Assembly: GCF_003675895.1 (NCBI RefSeq) | Contig: NZ_ML014764.1 | Span: 23,049-87,048, forward strand | Source of the DNA: Parashewanella curva | GTDB lineage: Bacteria > Pseudomonadota > Gammaproteobacteria > Enterobacterales > Shewanellaceae | Direction of reading: 5' to 3' | DNA length: 64,000 nucleotides | In this document: positions 1 through 9,282 of the stretch, in pieces | How positions within the stretch are numbered: position 1 is the first letter of the stretch | Layout of the letters: each line of letters opens with the position of its first letter | Made by a program: the position numbers and the translations under genes | Notes under the pieces: generated by a model | What the model was told of the DNA's origin: nothing | What the model saw: the letters and a program-made list of their open reading frames with translations, nothing else | Database searches by the model: none

Positions 1-1
1 T

Positions 2-1435
2 TTTTTAAATGACTTTAACGGCGCGGAAACCATACGTCTTGAACAAAACTATCGTTCATCGGGGAATATTCTTAAAGCGTCTAATGAACTGATTGCTAAC
101 AACTCAGAAAGACTAGGAAAAAGCCTGTGGACGGATGATGTTGAAGGCGAAAAAATTGCCCTTTACTGTGCATTCAATGAAATGGATGAAGCGCGGTATA
201 TCGTCAGTCGAATTGCCGATTGGCAGGATAACGGTGGCAGCTTAGCCGATTGTGCAATTTTGTATCGCTCCAATGCTCAATCAAGGGTGCTTGAAGAAGC
301 GCTGCTGCACAAAGGCTTAGCGTATCGTATTTATGGCGGTTTACGTTTCTTCGAACGCCAAGAAATTAAAGACGCTATGAGCTATCTACGCCTAATGGCG
401 AACAAAGATGACGATGCGGCTTTTGAGCGTATTGTGAATACACCTGCGCGTGGCATTGGTGATCGCACTTTAGATATTTTACGCTCTACCGCAAGGCAGG
501 AGCAGCTGACTCTGTGGCAAGCAAGTATAAAAGTACTCAATGAAAAAATGTTAGCGGCCAGAGCCTCTAATGCGGTTCGTGGTTTTATGGACTTGATTGT
601 TGAACTGCAACAACAAACTACGGATATGCCTTTGTATCGAATGACGGATACCGTTATTCAAGATTCGGGCTTGAAAACCATGTATCAAGCAGAAAAAGGC
701 GAAAAAGCTCAAGCCAGAATTGATAACTTAGAAGAATTAGTGACGGCGGCTAAAACCTTTGAGTTGCCAGAAGATTTAGAGGATATGGGTGAGCTGAATG
801 GCTTTTTATCCCATGCAGCGCTTGAAGCGGGTGAAGGACAAGCCGATGCCTTTACCGATGCGGTGCAGCTGATGACGCTCCATTCAGCTAAAGGTTTGGA
901 GTTTCCACAAGTGTTTATGGCTGGGGTTGAAGAAGGCTTATTCCCAAGCAAGATGGCACTGGAAGAGGGGGACCGCTTAGATGAAGAACGTCGTTTGTGT
1001 TATGTCGGCATGACTCGCGCGATGCAAAAACTTACCATTACTCATGCTGAATCCCGCCGAATTTATGGTCGTGAAGATTACAGCCGTCCTTCTCGATTTA
1101 TTAAAGAAATCCCTGAGCAATACGTGGATGAAATCCGCATGAAAACCAAAGTGACACAGCCTAAACCATCATTTAGCTCTGGTTTCAGTTCTGGCTACAG
1201 TTCAGGTTTCAGTTCATCACAACGTAATCAAAAATCACAAGCACCAAAGCCAAGCTTTACCCAAAACCATGACAGTGGTTTAACAGAGGGGCAGCGGGTA
1301 CGTCATAAAAAATTTGGTGAAGGTAAAGTATTAGAGCTTGAAGGCATGGGTGAACAAGCTTGCGTAAGAGTCAACTTTGACGATTATGGTGTGAAAAAAT
1401 TAAAAGTAATGATAGCCAAGTTAGAAGGACTGTAA
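2..1435 (+). CDS. uvrD: DNA helicase II UvrD, 3' part
   Basis: This is the C-terminal two thirds (about 477 residues) of the SF1 helicase that unwinds DNA in nucleotide-excision and mismatch repair. The reading frame is open from base 2 and the start lies outside the window. Early residues give the UvrD signature GAETIRLEQNYRSSGNIL (motif IV region). Further on are QLMTLHSAKGLEFPQVF (motif V) and RRLCYVGMTRAMQKL (motif VI). The C-terminus has a Ser/Gly-rich linker (SSGFSSGYSSGF) and then the conserved tail GQRVRHKKFGEGKVLELEG. Motifs I and II are upstream of the window. ubiA starts 3 bp downstream, so the two are probably co-transcribed. The first ATG in frame is at 182, but homology clearly continues upstream of it. 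Confidence 0.97.
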   Translation, partial: FLNDFNGAETIRLEQNYRSSGNILKASNELIANNSERLGKSLWTDDVEGEKIALYCAFNEMDEARYIVSRIADWQDNGGSLADCAILYRSNAQSRVLEEALLHKGLAYRIYGGLRFFERQEIKDAMSYLRLMANKDDDAAFERIVNTPARGIGDRTLDILRSTARQEQLTLWQASIKVLNEKMLAARASNAVRGFMDLIVELQQQTTDMPLYRMTDTVIQDSGLKTMYQAEKGEKAQARIDNLEELVTAAKTFELPEDLEDMGELNGFLSHAALEAGEGQADAFTDAVQLMTLHSAKGLEFPQVFMAGVEEGLFPSKMALEEGDRLDEERRLCYVGMTRAMQKLTITHAESRRIYGREDYSRPSRFIKEIPEQYVDEIRMKTKVTQPKPSFSSGFSSGYSSGFSSSQRNQKSQAPKPSFTQNHDSGLTEGQRVRHKKFGEGKVLELEGMGEQACVRVNFDDYGVKKLKVMIAKLEGL

Positions 1436-1438
1436 CGG

Positions 1439-2299
1439 ATGCTGACAGCACAAAAATTCTCAGCTTATTGGCGTTTAATGAGAATGGATAAGCCCATTGG
1501 TTCACTGTTGTTATTGTGGCCGTGTTTGATGGCGTTATTTTTTGCCGCTGGTGGTGTTCCTGACATTTCTTTGGTGATTATCTTTACGCTTGGCGTCTTT
1601 ATCATGCGAGCTTGTGGCTGCGTGATTAATGATTACGCTGATAGAAAAGTGGATGGTAAGGTCAAACGCACTCAAAACCGTCCTCTAGCAAGTGGTGAGT
1701 TGACTTCAAAAGAAGCGCTAGGCCTTTTTGGTTTTTTAGCCATATTGGCATTTGGGTTGGTGCTTTTTTTAAATCTATTGGTACTCAAACTTGCTGTGGT
1801 AGGGATCATTCTTACGGTGATTTATCCGTTTTTAAAACGAGTGACAAATCTTCCGCAGTTGTTCTTAGGTGTGGTATTTAGTTGGTCGATTCCCATGGCG
1901 TACGCCGCTGTAAATGGGCAATTACCGGCACAAGCATGGTGGTTATTTTTCGGAAATTGGTGCTGGATTGTCGCCTATGACACCATGTATGCCATGGTGG
2001 ATAGAGATGACGACCTCAAAATAGGCGTTAAATCAACGGCAATTTTATTTGGTGATTGGGACAAGTTCATCATTGGTATTTTGCAATGTATAGCACTGTT
2101 TGGGTTTGCAATGGCTGGAAGTCAACATGGGCAAATGGATTTGTATCTTATAGGCCTGGTAGCATTCGTTGGCTTTGGGGTTTATCAGCAATATTTGATC
2201 AAAGATCGTAATCGTCATAACTGCTTCAAAGCCTTTCTTAACAATAACTGGGCAGGGTTAACCATGTTTATGGCCTTGGCAATAGGGTATGTTTTATGA
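1439..2299 (+). CDS. ubiA: 4-hydroxybenzoate octaprenyltransferase UbiA
   Basis: Integral inner-membrane prenyltransferase that joins the polyprenyl tail to 4-hydroxybenzoate in ubiquinone synthesis. Its 286 residues match the family length. Both Asp-rich Mg-diphosphate motifs are visible: [11 protein letters not shown] near residues 62-72, followed by [10 protein letters not shown], and [13 protein letters not shown] near residue 180. The rest is mostly hydrophobic, with about nine predicted membrane helices. The ATG follows the uvrD stop by 3 bp, which suggests translational coupling. Confidence 0.97.
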   Translation: MLTAQKFSAYWRLMRMDKPIGSLLLLWPCLMALFFAAGGVPDISLVIIFTLGVFIMRACGCVINDYADRKVDGKVKRTQNRPLASGELTSKEALGLFGFLAILAFGLVLFLNLLVLKLAVVGIILTVIYPFLKRVTNLPQLFLGVVFSWSIPMAYAAVNGQLPAQAWWLFFGNWCWIVAYDTMYAMVDRDDDLKIGVKSTAILFGDWDKFIIGILQCIALFGFAMAGSQHGQMDLYLIGLVAFVGFGVYQQYLIKDRNRHNCFKAFLNNNWAGLTMFMALAIGYVL

Positions 2300-2398
2300 G
2301 TTTTTTTGCCTGAACCTAAGCTTAAACTCAAACAATTTAGTTTGATGTTAATGGTGATTTTAGGTATGACTTTAGCAAGTAAATGAATCAGTTAACCT

Positions 2399-3217
2399 AT
2401 GTTGGCTACATTGAATGCTGCAACGACTCTAGAACCCTTAGTTTGGGACCCAAATAAGCGAAACCTTGAGCAGCTCTCCGACTCAGGGTTAAGTGCTCTG
2501 CAGAACGCCATGAGCAGAGAGTCGCAATTAATGCTGATAATTAAGGGAGTGGACGAGACTCGTTCACTCCACTTTCGAGTCCGTTCTTTTGCGCATTCAA
2601 CCTCTTTAGAAGTCCAGAGTTATATCGAATCAGATTCCTTATTGTGTGCAGCCTTAAATGAGCAACTTAATTCATATAAAGTGTCGCATAAGATGAATCA
2701 TGTACCTAAATTGCTAACTGAAGCGGATGATACTGAGATGTCTTTTTTTCGTTCACCTAGCGGAAGCAGTGAAAGTGATCCAGATAGTGGCCACTATCAT
2801 TTGGGCAATCAACATCAAACACAAGCCTTACAAGCCTTGACTAAACGTGATGTGGTGGCAGAAGCACAGAGAGCAGAGCAAAGAATTAAGGAAAATAAAC
2901 ATAAATTTGAAGGTTATAAAATGTGTGTTGCTGGACAAATGAAAGAGTTAATCAGCGATAAGGAAAATATATGTAGAGTTGAATTTGAATTAAAAGCAGG
3001 CTCTCATCAATTGATTTTTTGTAGCCCAGACGGGGGTAAAACACCAATTGTCAGTAGTCATGATATACATCTGAATGGGGTGATAGAATTGAAATTGAAA
3101 GGAGAATGGAGTGAAGGTGATAATCAATTTCAGCTAGCAGAACCTGGAACATATGAATTTAAGATACTCACGGATTGGCAGAGTTTTAGCTTGATAATGA
3201 CAAAGCTAACTTCTTAA
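2399..3217 (+). CDS. uncharacterised protein, effector-family module
   Basis: I do not recognise this 272-residue protein. It has no signal peptide or membrane segment. Residues 1-100 have a pattern (a short helix with LSDSGLSALQ, then strands LMLIIKG and LHFRVRS, then a helix ALNEQLNSY) that resembles the N-terminal modules of the proteins at 3313-4908, 5736-8453, 22237-23871 and 24079-26193. A Ser/Asp-rich linker (residues 118-135) and a charged helix (QRAEQRIKENKHKFEGYK, about 161-178) follow. The C-terminus, about 190-272, is beta-rich and looks like a carbohydrate-binding or early-set sandwich (FELKAGSHQLIFCSPDGG ... LAEPGTYEFKI). The ATG has no clear ribosome-binding site. Function unknown; secreted effector is only a guess from the family context. 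Confidence 0.6.
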   Translation: MLATLNAATTLEPLVWDPNKRNLEQLSDSGLSALQNAMSRESQLMLIIKGVDETRSLHFRVRSFAHSTSLEVQSYIESDSLLCAALNEQLNSYKVSHKMNHVPKLLTEADDTEMSFFRSPSGSSESDPDSGHYHLGNQHQTQALQALTKRDVVAEAQRAEQRIKENKHKFEGYKMCVAGQMKELISDKENICRVEFELKAGSHQLIFCSPDGGKTPIVSSHDIHLNGVIELKLKGEWSEGDNQFQLAEPGTYEFKILTDWQSFSLIMTKLTS

Positions 3218-3312
3218 TTCAGCTGGCTGCTTAATTTAAATTAATGTTAGGTACATCGTTAAAATAAGTACTCATGCTTAAATTACCTAAGAGTCCGTAA
3301 TTTGAGGTAGTT

Positions 3313-4908
3313 ATGGCAACAACACTGCAATCATCCATTCAACCACTGTTTCATTATGATGAGCAATACTCTGTTTATTCGACGTTAACAGACGACCAAT
3401 TTACAGCACTTAAGAAAAGATTGCCTGCTGAAATTTCAGCTGAAAGAGGTGAAATTTTTACTGTGGGTGTGGCTATAACTAAAGTTGATGGAAAAATTGT
3501 TAATGAGCAAAGAACTTATACATTGTTGTACGATAAAAGTTATGGTGTGAAGTTTGCTGCATATCATCGTGGTAATGGTCAATTATCTGTCTCAGAGTCA
3601 GAGAGTGATGTTGAAAAATTAAATAAGGCCTATCAAAGAAGTGTTGATTATTTTAAGGGATATGAAACTGCTGAAAAAGTTGTACCTCAAGTAAAATCAG
3701 TCAATACAATGTCACTTCGGTCGGTCTCACCCAATACACTATTAACACCGGCTATGTTAGAAGAGGAAGCGCCACAATTAAAAACAGCTGGTGAAAAAAA
3801 TAAACACAAAAAAAACAACTTAGATACAGTATCAATCTTTACAGAAACGTTTTATTTGGCAGAAGAACCAGGGTTTGAAGGGTGGTTAGGTTTGCATAAA
3901 AGTGCATCGACAGAAACCCTAAATCTGTTCTGTGTCTTGTATCCTAGTAGTGGTGAATGGATTTTCGAGCCAAGTTATGACGCGAGAGCTGGCGATATAG
4001 CTCCTGAAAAGTGTCTTTCAAATTCCGACAATCACTCAGAGGGGAGTCTTGATTTATCTTGCCCACCTAAGCAGTTGAGTGATCTCTCTCCACCAATTCT
4101 TCCAAGTGCAACGACAAGTCTACCTGTATCATTAGCAGCTAGAGCGGCAGGAGAAAGGCTAATGCATAGCACTAGTCTTGATGATGAAATTGTGGCTGAA
4201 CATGTTTCTAGAAAGAAAAAAAGGCCAGTATCCCCTGAAACACCTGAAGTTGCTTGTAGTTTTAGATCCACTGCTGATGGTAACGAACTGTTAAAAACAG
4301 GTGAGATCGCTCAAGTTACTAACCTTTCTGAAGTCTGTGAGGTTTTGAATTTAGAAAGAGCAAATACAGTGATTGTCATTGGTGACACCTTAATTGCAAA
4401 ACCTGAAAAAAATGTAGGGTTTAGCTTTCGTTCGACATGTAAACCTAAGGTCAAAAACAGTTTTGCACGTTGGCATAAGCTTGCAGTTGATAAAAGCAAA
4501 GAGATGTATATCGTTGTGATATGTGATGAAAACAATACTGAAACCACAAGTGGACTGTTGAAAGCTCAAGGTGTGAAGAGGACAGCAGAAAGCAAAACAG
4601 GCTACCAAAAGCTGTTTTCATATAATCAAGATGTTAAAGAAGCTGAAATCATTGAGAACATATACGTGTCAAAATGCACTCAAGCAGTGACGGTAAAAAT
4701 CACAATCATTGGTGATGATTTGCAACAACTCAAGCGGGTAATCTTGGCTCTTAAAAAAAAGAACGTTAACGTTGAAGGGGTAAATGTTACGGGAGAGAAA
4801 CATCTAGTGTCTAAACTTCCAGATGCTCGATCTAGAGGTAAACTTCCAGATATTCACTCTCACTATATAGGGTTAGAAGCAAAGGCCGCGGCTTCGTCGG
4901 ATCGATAG
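3313..4908 (+). CDS. uncharacterised protein with degenerate HAD-like C-terminus
   Basis: A 531-residue protein without signal peptide. Residues about 1-110 form the module shared with neighbouring large proteins (LTDDQFTALKKRL, FTVGVAITKVDG, YTLLYDKSYGVKFAAY, LNKAYQRSVDYF). A disordered Ser/Pro-rich middle (about 230-310) includes a basic patch SRKKKRPVSPE. The C-terminal part resembles a HAD fold of the DUF2608 kind: TVIVIGDTLIAKP near residue 352, FARWHKLAVDKSKEMYIVVICDEN near 400, and ITIIGDDLQQLKRVI near 465. The first nucleophilic Asp of a HAD enzyme is replaced (VIVIGDT), so activity is doubtful. It sits 95 bp after the 272-residue gene in the same direction. Role unknown; effector-like by context. 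Confidence 0.6.
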   Translation: MATTLQSSIQPLFHYDEQYSVYSTLTDDQFTALKKRLPAEISAERGEIFTVGVAITKVDGKIVNEQRTYTLLYDKSYGVKFAAYHRGNGQLSVSESESDVEKLNKAYQRSVDYFKGYETAEKVVPQVKSVNTMSLRSVSPNTLLTPAMLEEEAPQLKTAGEKNKHKKNNLDTVSIFTETFYLAEEPGFEGWLGLHKSASTETLNLFCVLYPSSGEWIFEPSYDARAGDIAPEKCLSNSDNHSEGSLDLSCPPKQLSDLSPPILPSATTSLPVSLAARAAGERLMHSTSLDDEIVAEHVSRKKKRPVSPETPEVACSFRSTADGNELLKTGEIAQVTNLSEVCEVLNLERANTVIVIGDTLIAKPEKNVGFSFRSTCKPKVKNSFARWHKLAVDKSKEMYIVVICDENNTETTSGLLKAQGVKRTAESKTGYQKLFSYNQDVKEAEIIENIYVSKCTQAVTVKITIIGDDLQQLKRVILALKKKNVNVEGVNVTGEKHLVSKLPDARSRGKLPDIHSHYIGLEAKAAASSDR

Positions 4909-4960
4909 TATTTTGATGATGTATGCTTACCTGCCTACTAGTAGCCAGTATCACTAGAAG

Positions 4961-5533
4961 TTATATACAAGCTAAAAGGTTAGCGGCACGATAATAGACG
5001 TTTTTAAGCACCTTACCTTGTCGGATCATCTTGCCATCAATCAACGTATCTTCCGCACATTTAGCAATAATGTAATTTCCTTGATGGGTGGCCGTTAGGC
5101 TGATCCCCTGCTTGGCATAGAAAGAAACGGTGGCTTGGTACTCTTCCTCTGATTGACATACTTTACTCATGTTGCTGCTGTGGACTTCGTTCCAGCACTT
5201 GAGGAAATCAATATTAAGGTTTGTGGCTGTAGCCAGTAAAACATCAATAAAATAACTGATTTCAAGACTATCGTTGGGATGTTTGATACCGAGGTGAACC
5301 AATCGACCCATTAACACGTACACCGAGTCAACAATGGCATCGGCTTGTTCAACCAATGAATCAGCTTGAGCTAGCTCAGTTAGTTCTTCAATGATAAGCG
5401 AGGAGTGAAGAGTATCACTTTGTTCATTAAGGGTATCAGGAGCTTCTACGGGTAAGTCAAAAGTGCTACGAAATTGAGAAATATCCCGATACAGTTGTTG
5501 ATATAGGGGCTCGCTAAGATGTGGCAGTTGCAT
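4961..5533 (-). CDS. phosphoribosyl-ATP pyrophosphohydrolase-like (MazG-superfamily) protein
   Basis: A 190-residue all-alpha NTP-pyrophosphohydrolase-like protein. The Mg-binding pattern is visible as LIIEELTEL (EExxE) near residue 47 and ADAIVDSVYVLMG (ExxD-like, here D..D) near residue 64. The second half holds EVHSSNMSKV and a KVLKN.YY.AANL ending, both typical of the long PRA-PH-like family found in gammaproteobacteria. Such enzymes hydrolyse nucleoside triphosphates or house-cleaning substrates; the substrate here is unknown. It is a lone minus-strand gene between two large effector-like genes. The start ATG at 5533 is the only plausible one. Confidence 0.8.
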   Translation of the reverse strand: MQLPHLSEPLYQQLYRDISQFRSTFDLPVEAPDTLNEQSDTLHSSLIIEELTELAQADSLVEQADAIVDSVYVLMGRLVHLGIKHPNDSLEISYFIDVLLATATNLNIDFLKCWNEVHSSNMSKVCQSEEEYQATVSFYAKQGISLTATHQGNYIIAKCAEDTLIDGKMIRQGKVLKNVYYRAANLLACI

Positions 5534-5735
5534 GGTGCTTCCTTAATGACTGTGATGTTTTTTTAAAGTGTCAGAAAGCTATTATCTCCAAGAGTCACTT
5601 TAAAGTCATGGAAAAACATAATGAATCAATATTAACGTTTAGATCACATAATTTAACTTCTAGCAGATGTTATATAGCTATAGTTATTAATGAAGTAAAC
5701 CGTTAGAGCAGTAGCATTAATTTAGAGAGGGGCGT

Positions 5736-8453
5736 ATGGCTTCAGACAGTACACCATTGGCTCGAGTAGTTCGTCATAATAGTGACTTTTACCCTTTATC
5801 GCCCGAATTGTGTGACCAGTTGAAATTTGAAGCTCAAAAAGGGATTGTTAAGTTAATCATTGATGTTGATGGTGATGCTGAAGCTGGACTAGGTAAAATC
5901 TATACATTTACAGTTACCTCTAAACACGACACACTCATTTTTGAATATATCAATCCAAGTGGGCATTTCGAACCTAAAGCAGCTTGGTATGCCAAGCAGT
6001 TGACCGATGTTTATCAGGTCAGCAATACAGCTAGAGTTTCCCCGGACGTTATTACTCTCTATTGGGTCAGGAGCCAAGTTTTACCCTTATCTCTTGAGGA
6101 TGTGGCGCGTCTAAGGGAACTGGCAAAGCCTTTGTTTGAAAAAAAGGATACTAGTCTATCAGTAGAAATCTCGATATGTATTTGTACTCAGGCCGAGGTA
6201 GAGAAAACGAGTATTGAACCCATAGCGTTTTTGGTTAGATTGGCAGATAAGAGCGGATTACTAAAGTTTGAGGCAATAGGCGGTGAAAGTGAACATATTG
6301 CCTATGCTAATTCGTTGACAGATGTCTATAAAAACGCAGTAAAAGGAAAGTGTATAAGTAAAAAGTTGTCGTTCGATTTGTTAATGATGAGAAAAGAAGC
6401 GCTTTTACCAGAAAATAGTCTACAACTTAGCCAGAGAAAACTCCAAGGATGTAAGGTACGCAAAAAAAATGATTTGACCTCAGATGAATTTGCGCTAATA
6501 AAGCGGAGCGTTTCAGTTTTAAGTAATAGAGCATCATTGGTGGCGTCGGACTATTATTTGTTGTTAAAGGGGCTTGTTAATCCGAGTACACCTGCACACG
6601 CTTTACCAGATGAAACTTCTAATAATAGTCGTGATTCAGGCTCTTCTAGAGAGACACCATCGCTGCCTCAAGACGGTCATGAGAGTGGCGAAACTAGATG
6701 TTCTCCAAATACGAATCTAGAAAAGGAACATGAAAAGAATAAGCCAGTATTGCCAACACAACCCAGTGAAACCACTGCGCAAGATAGCCAAGATGAGCAA
6801 GCGGATTTGAGTATTGCTGCAACTGAAAAAATAGCGAAGTTATTAACAGCCGAGGATAATCAACAAGGCGATTCAGCAGGTAAGGGAGATTCTGATAAAA
6901 AACCGACTATAGCTTCAATTAAAAAACAGCCAAAAGCAGAGCGAACAAAGAAAAAAAAGAAAAAAACACGAAGTGCAACAGCATCAAGGTCACCTATATC
7001 TCCTCCTAAAAGCCATTCGACTTCGCCAGAGGCTTCACGGTCGTCATCTCCTTGGACTTGGGGACCATTTGCAAATTCTCCAGTGCCTTCGAGTTCACCT
7101 GTGCCATTATCAGAATTAGGTCAACAACATGACGGCAATAAGGTAAAAAATTCAATAGACAAAGTCAGATCCAAATCGACAGAACCACAACGAACTTTAT
7201 TACCTCAAGAAGAAATTAACAGACCTCAAAGTGCTCCTGTACTGCTCGAGGTTGATTCAAATAAACCTACTAAAAGTGAAGTGCAGGTCTGTGTATCTCA
7301 AATGCCTGTAAAGGTAATTGATGTTACCAGTGATGGGCATATAAGTATGCTGTTACCAGATGAGATTAAAAAACAAAATCATATCCCTCCAGAAGCGAAG
7401 CCTGAACAGACGAAAGGTAATAAAAAGTTTCAACTTCCTCCTGCTGCGACAGTGATAAAAGCTAAGCATAAGGCTGGAAAAATAAGTGTGAATGATAATG
7501 CGGTAGAACAAGAAAGAGCGTCAGGGCATAAAGCACGAGTCAATGTCTTTGATCCAGATGCTGAGCTATCCGATGATAAACAATTAACCACAGCTCCTTC
7601 ATCTGTCACTCGTAATCTAAGTCAAACTACTGCTTCAACATCTATTACGGTAGAAAGAAGGAAGGAAAAAGAGCAATTAACTATGCTGAGTGTTTCTGAT
7701 CTAGATACACTTTATAAAGATTTATACATTGAAAACCCAAATGTAGGAGGAATAGAACGGTTATGGGTGATGTTGAGTAAAGACGTAATACTTACCCCAA
7801 CACACTCAATATTTGGGGATACCGAAATTGTATTAGTGCAGGGAGCAGAAGAGTTTATTGCAAACGTTCGAAAGCATGGTGATGAAGTTATTATTGTCGC
7901 TACAGACCCCAATGAAAATAAAATAGAAAACATTCGTGAAGGGATACGAGCCCTGCTTACAAGTAAAGGAATTGAGAAGGGAAATTCTGGGTTTAATCGA
8001 CTAGATGTTTATCAGGCCACTAAAGATCTAGAGGAAAGTCAGGCCGAAGATGCTGATGCAGATAAAGTAGCCAAGATAGTTTTGGAGCATCTTAATGAAA
8101 AAAGAGAAAATAGCCCAGAAAATAATGGTGAGGATGCAAAGCGTAATTCTTTTCAAATTTGTATCGTTGGTGAAAGCTATACTATGGTGGCTAAATGTTT
8201 GTCTATGAAGCAGTTTGAAAATTATGACTCATTAGGGGTGGAGGTTACGCAAACCGCGCGATTACAATGGAGACACCAGCAACATCTGTTGGGTGATAAA
8301 TTTGATGGTTCAGAGCAAAAACGTAAGTTAAGAAATAAAATTACACGGCACACAAGTTTGAGTACAACTTATAAAAGACCATATTTAACAGAAGTGCCTA
8401 TGTCGAGACTATTGTCAGGGGTTAGTTTTACAGAAGGACCTGTCATCGACTAA
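5736..8453 (+). CDS. large multidomain protein with tandem N-terminal modules and disordered middle
   Basis: A 905-residue protein I cannot assign. Two copies of the shared module are visible: residues about 8-100 (LSPELCDQLKFEAQ ... YTFTVTSKHDTLIFEY ... AKQLTDVY) and about 115-205 (LSLEDVARLRELAK ... FLVRLADKSGLLKFEA ... ANSLTDVYKNAV). The repeated LTDVY at the end of each is the clearest sign of duplication. Residues about 285-650 are low complexity, rich in Ser, Pro, Lys and Gln, with a poly-Lys run (KKKKKKTRS) that could act as a nuclear-localisation-like patch. Residues about 668-850 resemble a degenerate HAD fold (LWVMLSKDVILTP, VQGAEEFIANVRKHGDEVIIVATD, FQICIVGES). A good ribosome-binding site (GAGAGGGG) precedes the ATG. 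Effector-like, but function unknown. Confidence 0.6.
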   Translation: MASDSTPLARVVRHNSDFYPLSPELCDQLKFEAQKGIVKLIIDVDGDAEAGLGKIYTFTVTSKHDTLIFEYINPSGHFEPKAAWYAKQLTDVYQVSNTARVSPDVITLYWVRSQVLPLSLEDVARLRELAKPLFEKKDTSLSVEISICICTQAEVEKTSIEPIAFLVRLADKSGLLKFEAIGGESEHIAYANSLTDVYKNAVKGKCISKKLSFDLLMMRKEALLPENSLQLSQRKLQGCKVRKKNDLTSDEFALIKRSVSVLSNRASLVASDYYLLLKGLVNPSTPAHALPDETSNNSRDSGSSRETPSLPQDGHESGETRCSPNTNLEKEHEKNKPVLPTQPSETTAQDSQDEQADLSIAATEKIAKLLTAEDNQQGDSAGKGDSDKKPTIASIKKQPKAERTKKKKKKTRSATASRSPISPPKSHSTSPEASRSSSPWTWGPFANSPVPSSSPVPLSELGQQHDGNKVKNSIDKVRSKSTEPQRTLLPQEEINRPQSAPVLLEVDSNKPTKSEVQVCVSQMPVKVIDVTSDGHISMLLPDEIKKQNHIPPEAKPEQTKGNKKFQLPPAATVIKAKHKAGKISVNDNAVEQERASGHKARVNVFDPDAELSDDKQLTTAPSSVTRNLSQTTASTSITVERRKEKEQLTMLSVSDLDTLYKDLYIENPNVGGIERLWVMLSKDVILTPTHSIFGDTEIVLVQGAEEFIANVRKHGDEVIIVATDPNENKIENIREGIRALLTSKGIEKGNSGFNRLDVYQATKDLEESQAEDADADKVAKIVLEHLNEKRENSPENNGEDAKRNSFQICIVGESYTMVAKCLSMKQFENYDSLGVEVTQTARLQWRHQQHLLGDKFDGSEQKRKLRNKITRHTSLSTTYKRPYLTEVPMSRLLSGVSFTEGPVID

Positions 8454-8472
8454 TTGATGATAATTTATAGTA

Positions 8473-8490
8473 AGGGGCGAAATCGCCCCT
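8473..8490. terminator. intrinsic terminator between convergent genes
   Basis: AGGGGCGA-AA-TCGCCCCT forms an 8-bp perfect stem followed by ATTCTT. It lies between the 905-residue gene and fre, which converge, so it may serve both strands. Confidence 0.7.
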
Positions 8491-8494
8491 ATTC

Positions 8495-9220
8495 TTAACC
8501 CTTTAAAAACATGTAAGCATCACCGTAAAGATGCTTTTCATTCACATTTAAGCTTCTAAGCATATCACGTGCCGCGGCCGCCATATCAAAACGTCCCGCA
8601 ATATAGATGTCGAAGTCAGACACATCGGTATAATCCGTTTTAATTTGTTCAAGTAGGTTGGCTTGTTTACCTTGCCAATGCTCATCGGCTTCTTCTACAA
8701 CAGGAATAAAGGTTAGCCATGGGTAGGTTTGTTGCCAATCTTGGGCGATGGAGTGGTAATACATGGCCTCAGTGGTTCGACACCCCCAATAAAAAGTTAC
8801 CGGCGTGTCATTACGCTCTTCGATTTGCTGTTCAATCATGCTTTTTATGTACGAAAATCCTGTACCGCCAGCAATCAATAAGCGTGGTCTTGTATGCTCT
8901 GAGCGTAAAAACGCATTACCAGCAGGTGCTTCAATACCAATGGTTTCTTGATTGGCTAAACACGATTGTAAACGTTCAATTACTTGCATTGGGTAACTTT
9001 CAGCTACTGCCGCGCCAATATGTAATTCGATTTCGGTTTGGTGTGGAGCAGAAGCAATCGAGAATGGGCGCTTATCTTTTTCGCCCATAATGATAGAAAG
9101 GTATTGCCCCGCCTTAAACTCAAAAGGCTGACTTGGTGTTAACACGACTTGATACACAGAGTCGTTAAATGGGGTAATACGGGTTACCTGACAAGATAGG
9201 GTGTTCATACGGCGCTTCAT
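8495..9220 (-). CDS. fre: NAD(P)H-flavin reductase Fre
   Basis: A 241-residue soluble flavin reductase of the ferredoxin-NADP reductase superfamily. It passes hydride from NAD(P)H to free flavins, and it lies next to ubiD as in many gammaproteobacteria. Visible motifs are FKAGQYLSIIMGEKDKRPFS (flavin-binding RPFS), LLIAGGTGFSYIKSM (NAD-binding GGTG) and FDIYIAGRFDMA near the end. An AAGGA sequence six bases before the first ATG supports the start at 9220; an internal ATG at 9208 matches the E. coli N-terminus more closely. It is 62 bp downstream of ubiD on the same strand. Confidence 0.95.
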   Translation of the reverse strand: MKRRMNTLSCQVTRITPFNDSVYQVVLTPSQPFEFKAGQYLSIIMGEKDKRPFSIASAPHQTEIELHIGAAVAESYPMQVIERLQSCLANQETIGIEAPAGNAFLRSEHTRPRLLIAGGTGFSYIKSMIEQQIEERNDTPVTFYWGCRTTEAMYYHSIAQDWQQTYPWLTFIPVVEEADEHWQGKQANLLEQIKTDYTDVSDFDIYIAGRFDMAAAARDMLRSLNVNEKHLYGDAYMFLKG

Positions 9221-9282
9221 TGTTCCTTTTTGTTTTTGTTATTTGAAATGTAACTATCAAAATTTATTAGTGATCACTGGTA

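Noticed and set aside
5521..5706. A 61-residue plus-strand frame between the PRA-PH-like gene and the 905-residue gene
   Set aside because: It has no ribosome-binding site, overlaps the divergent gene's start and looks like promoter-region DNA.
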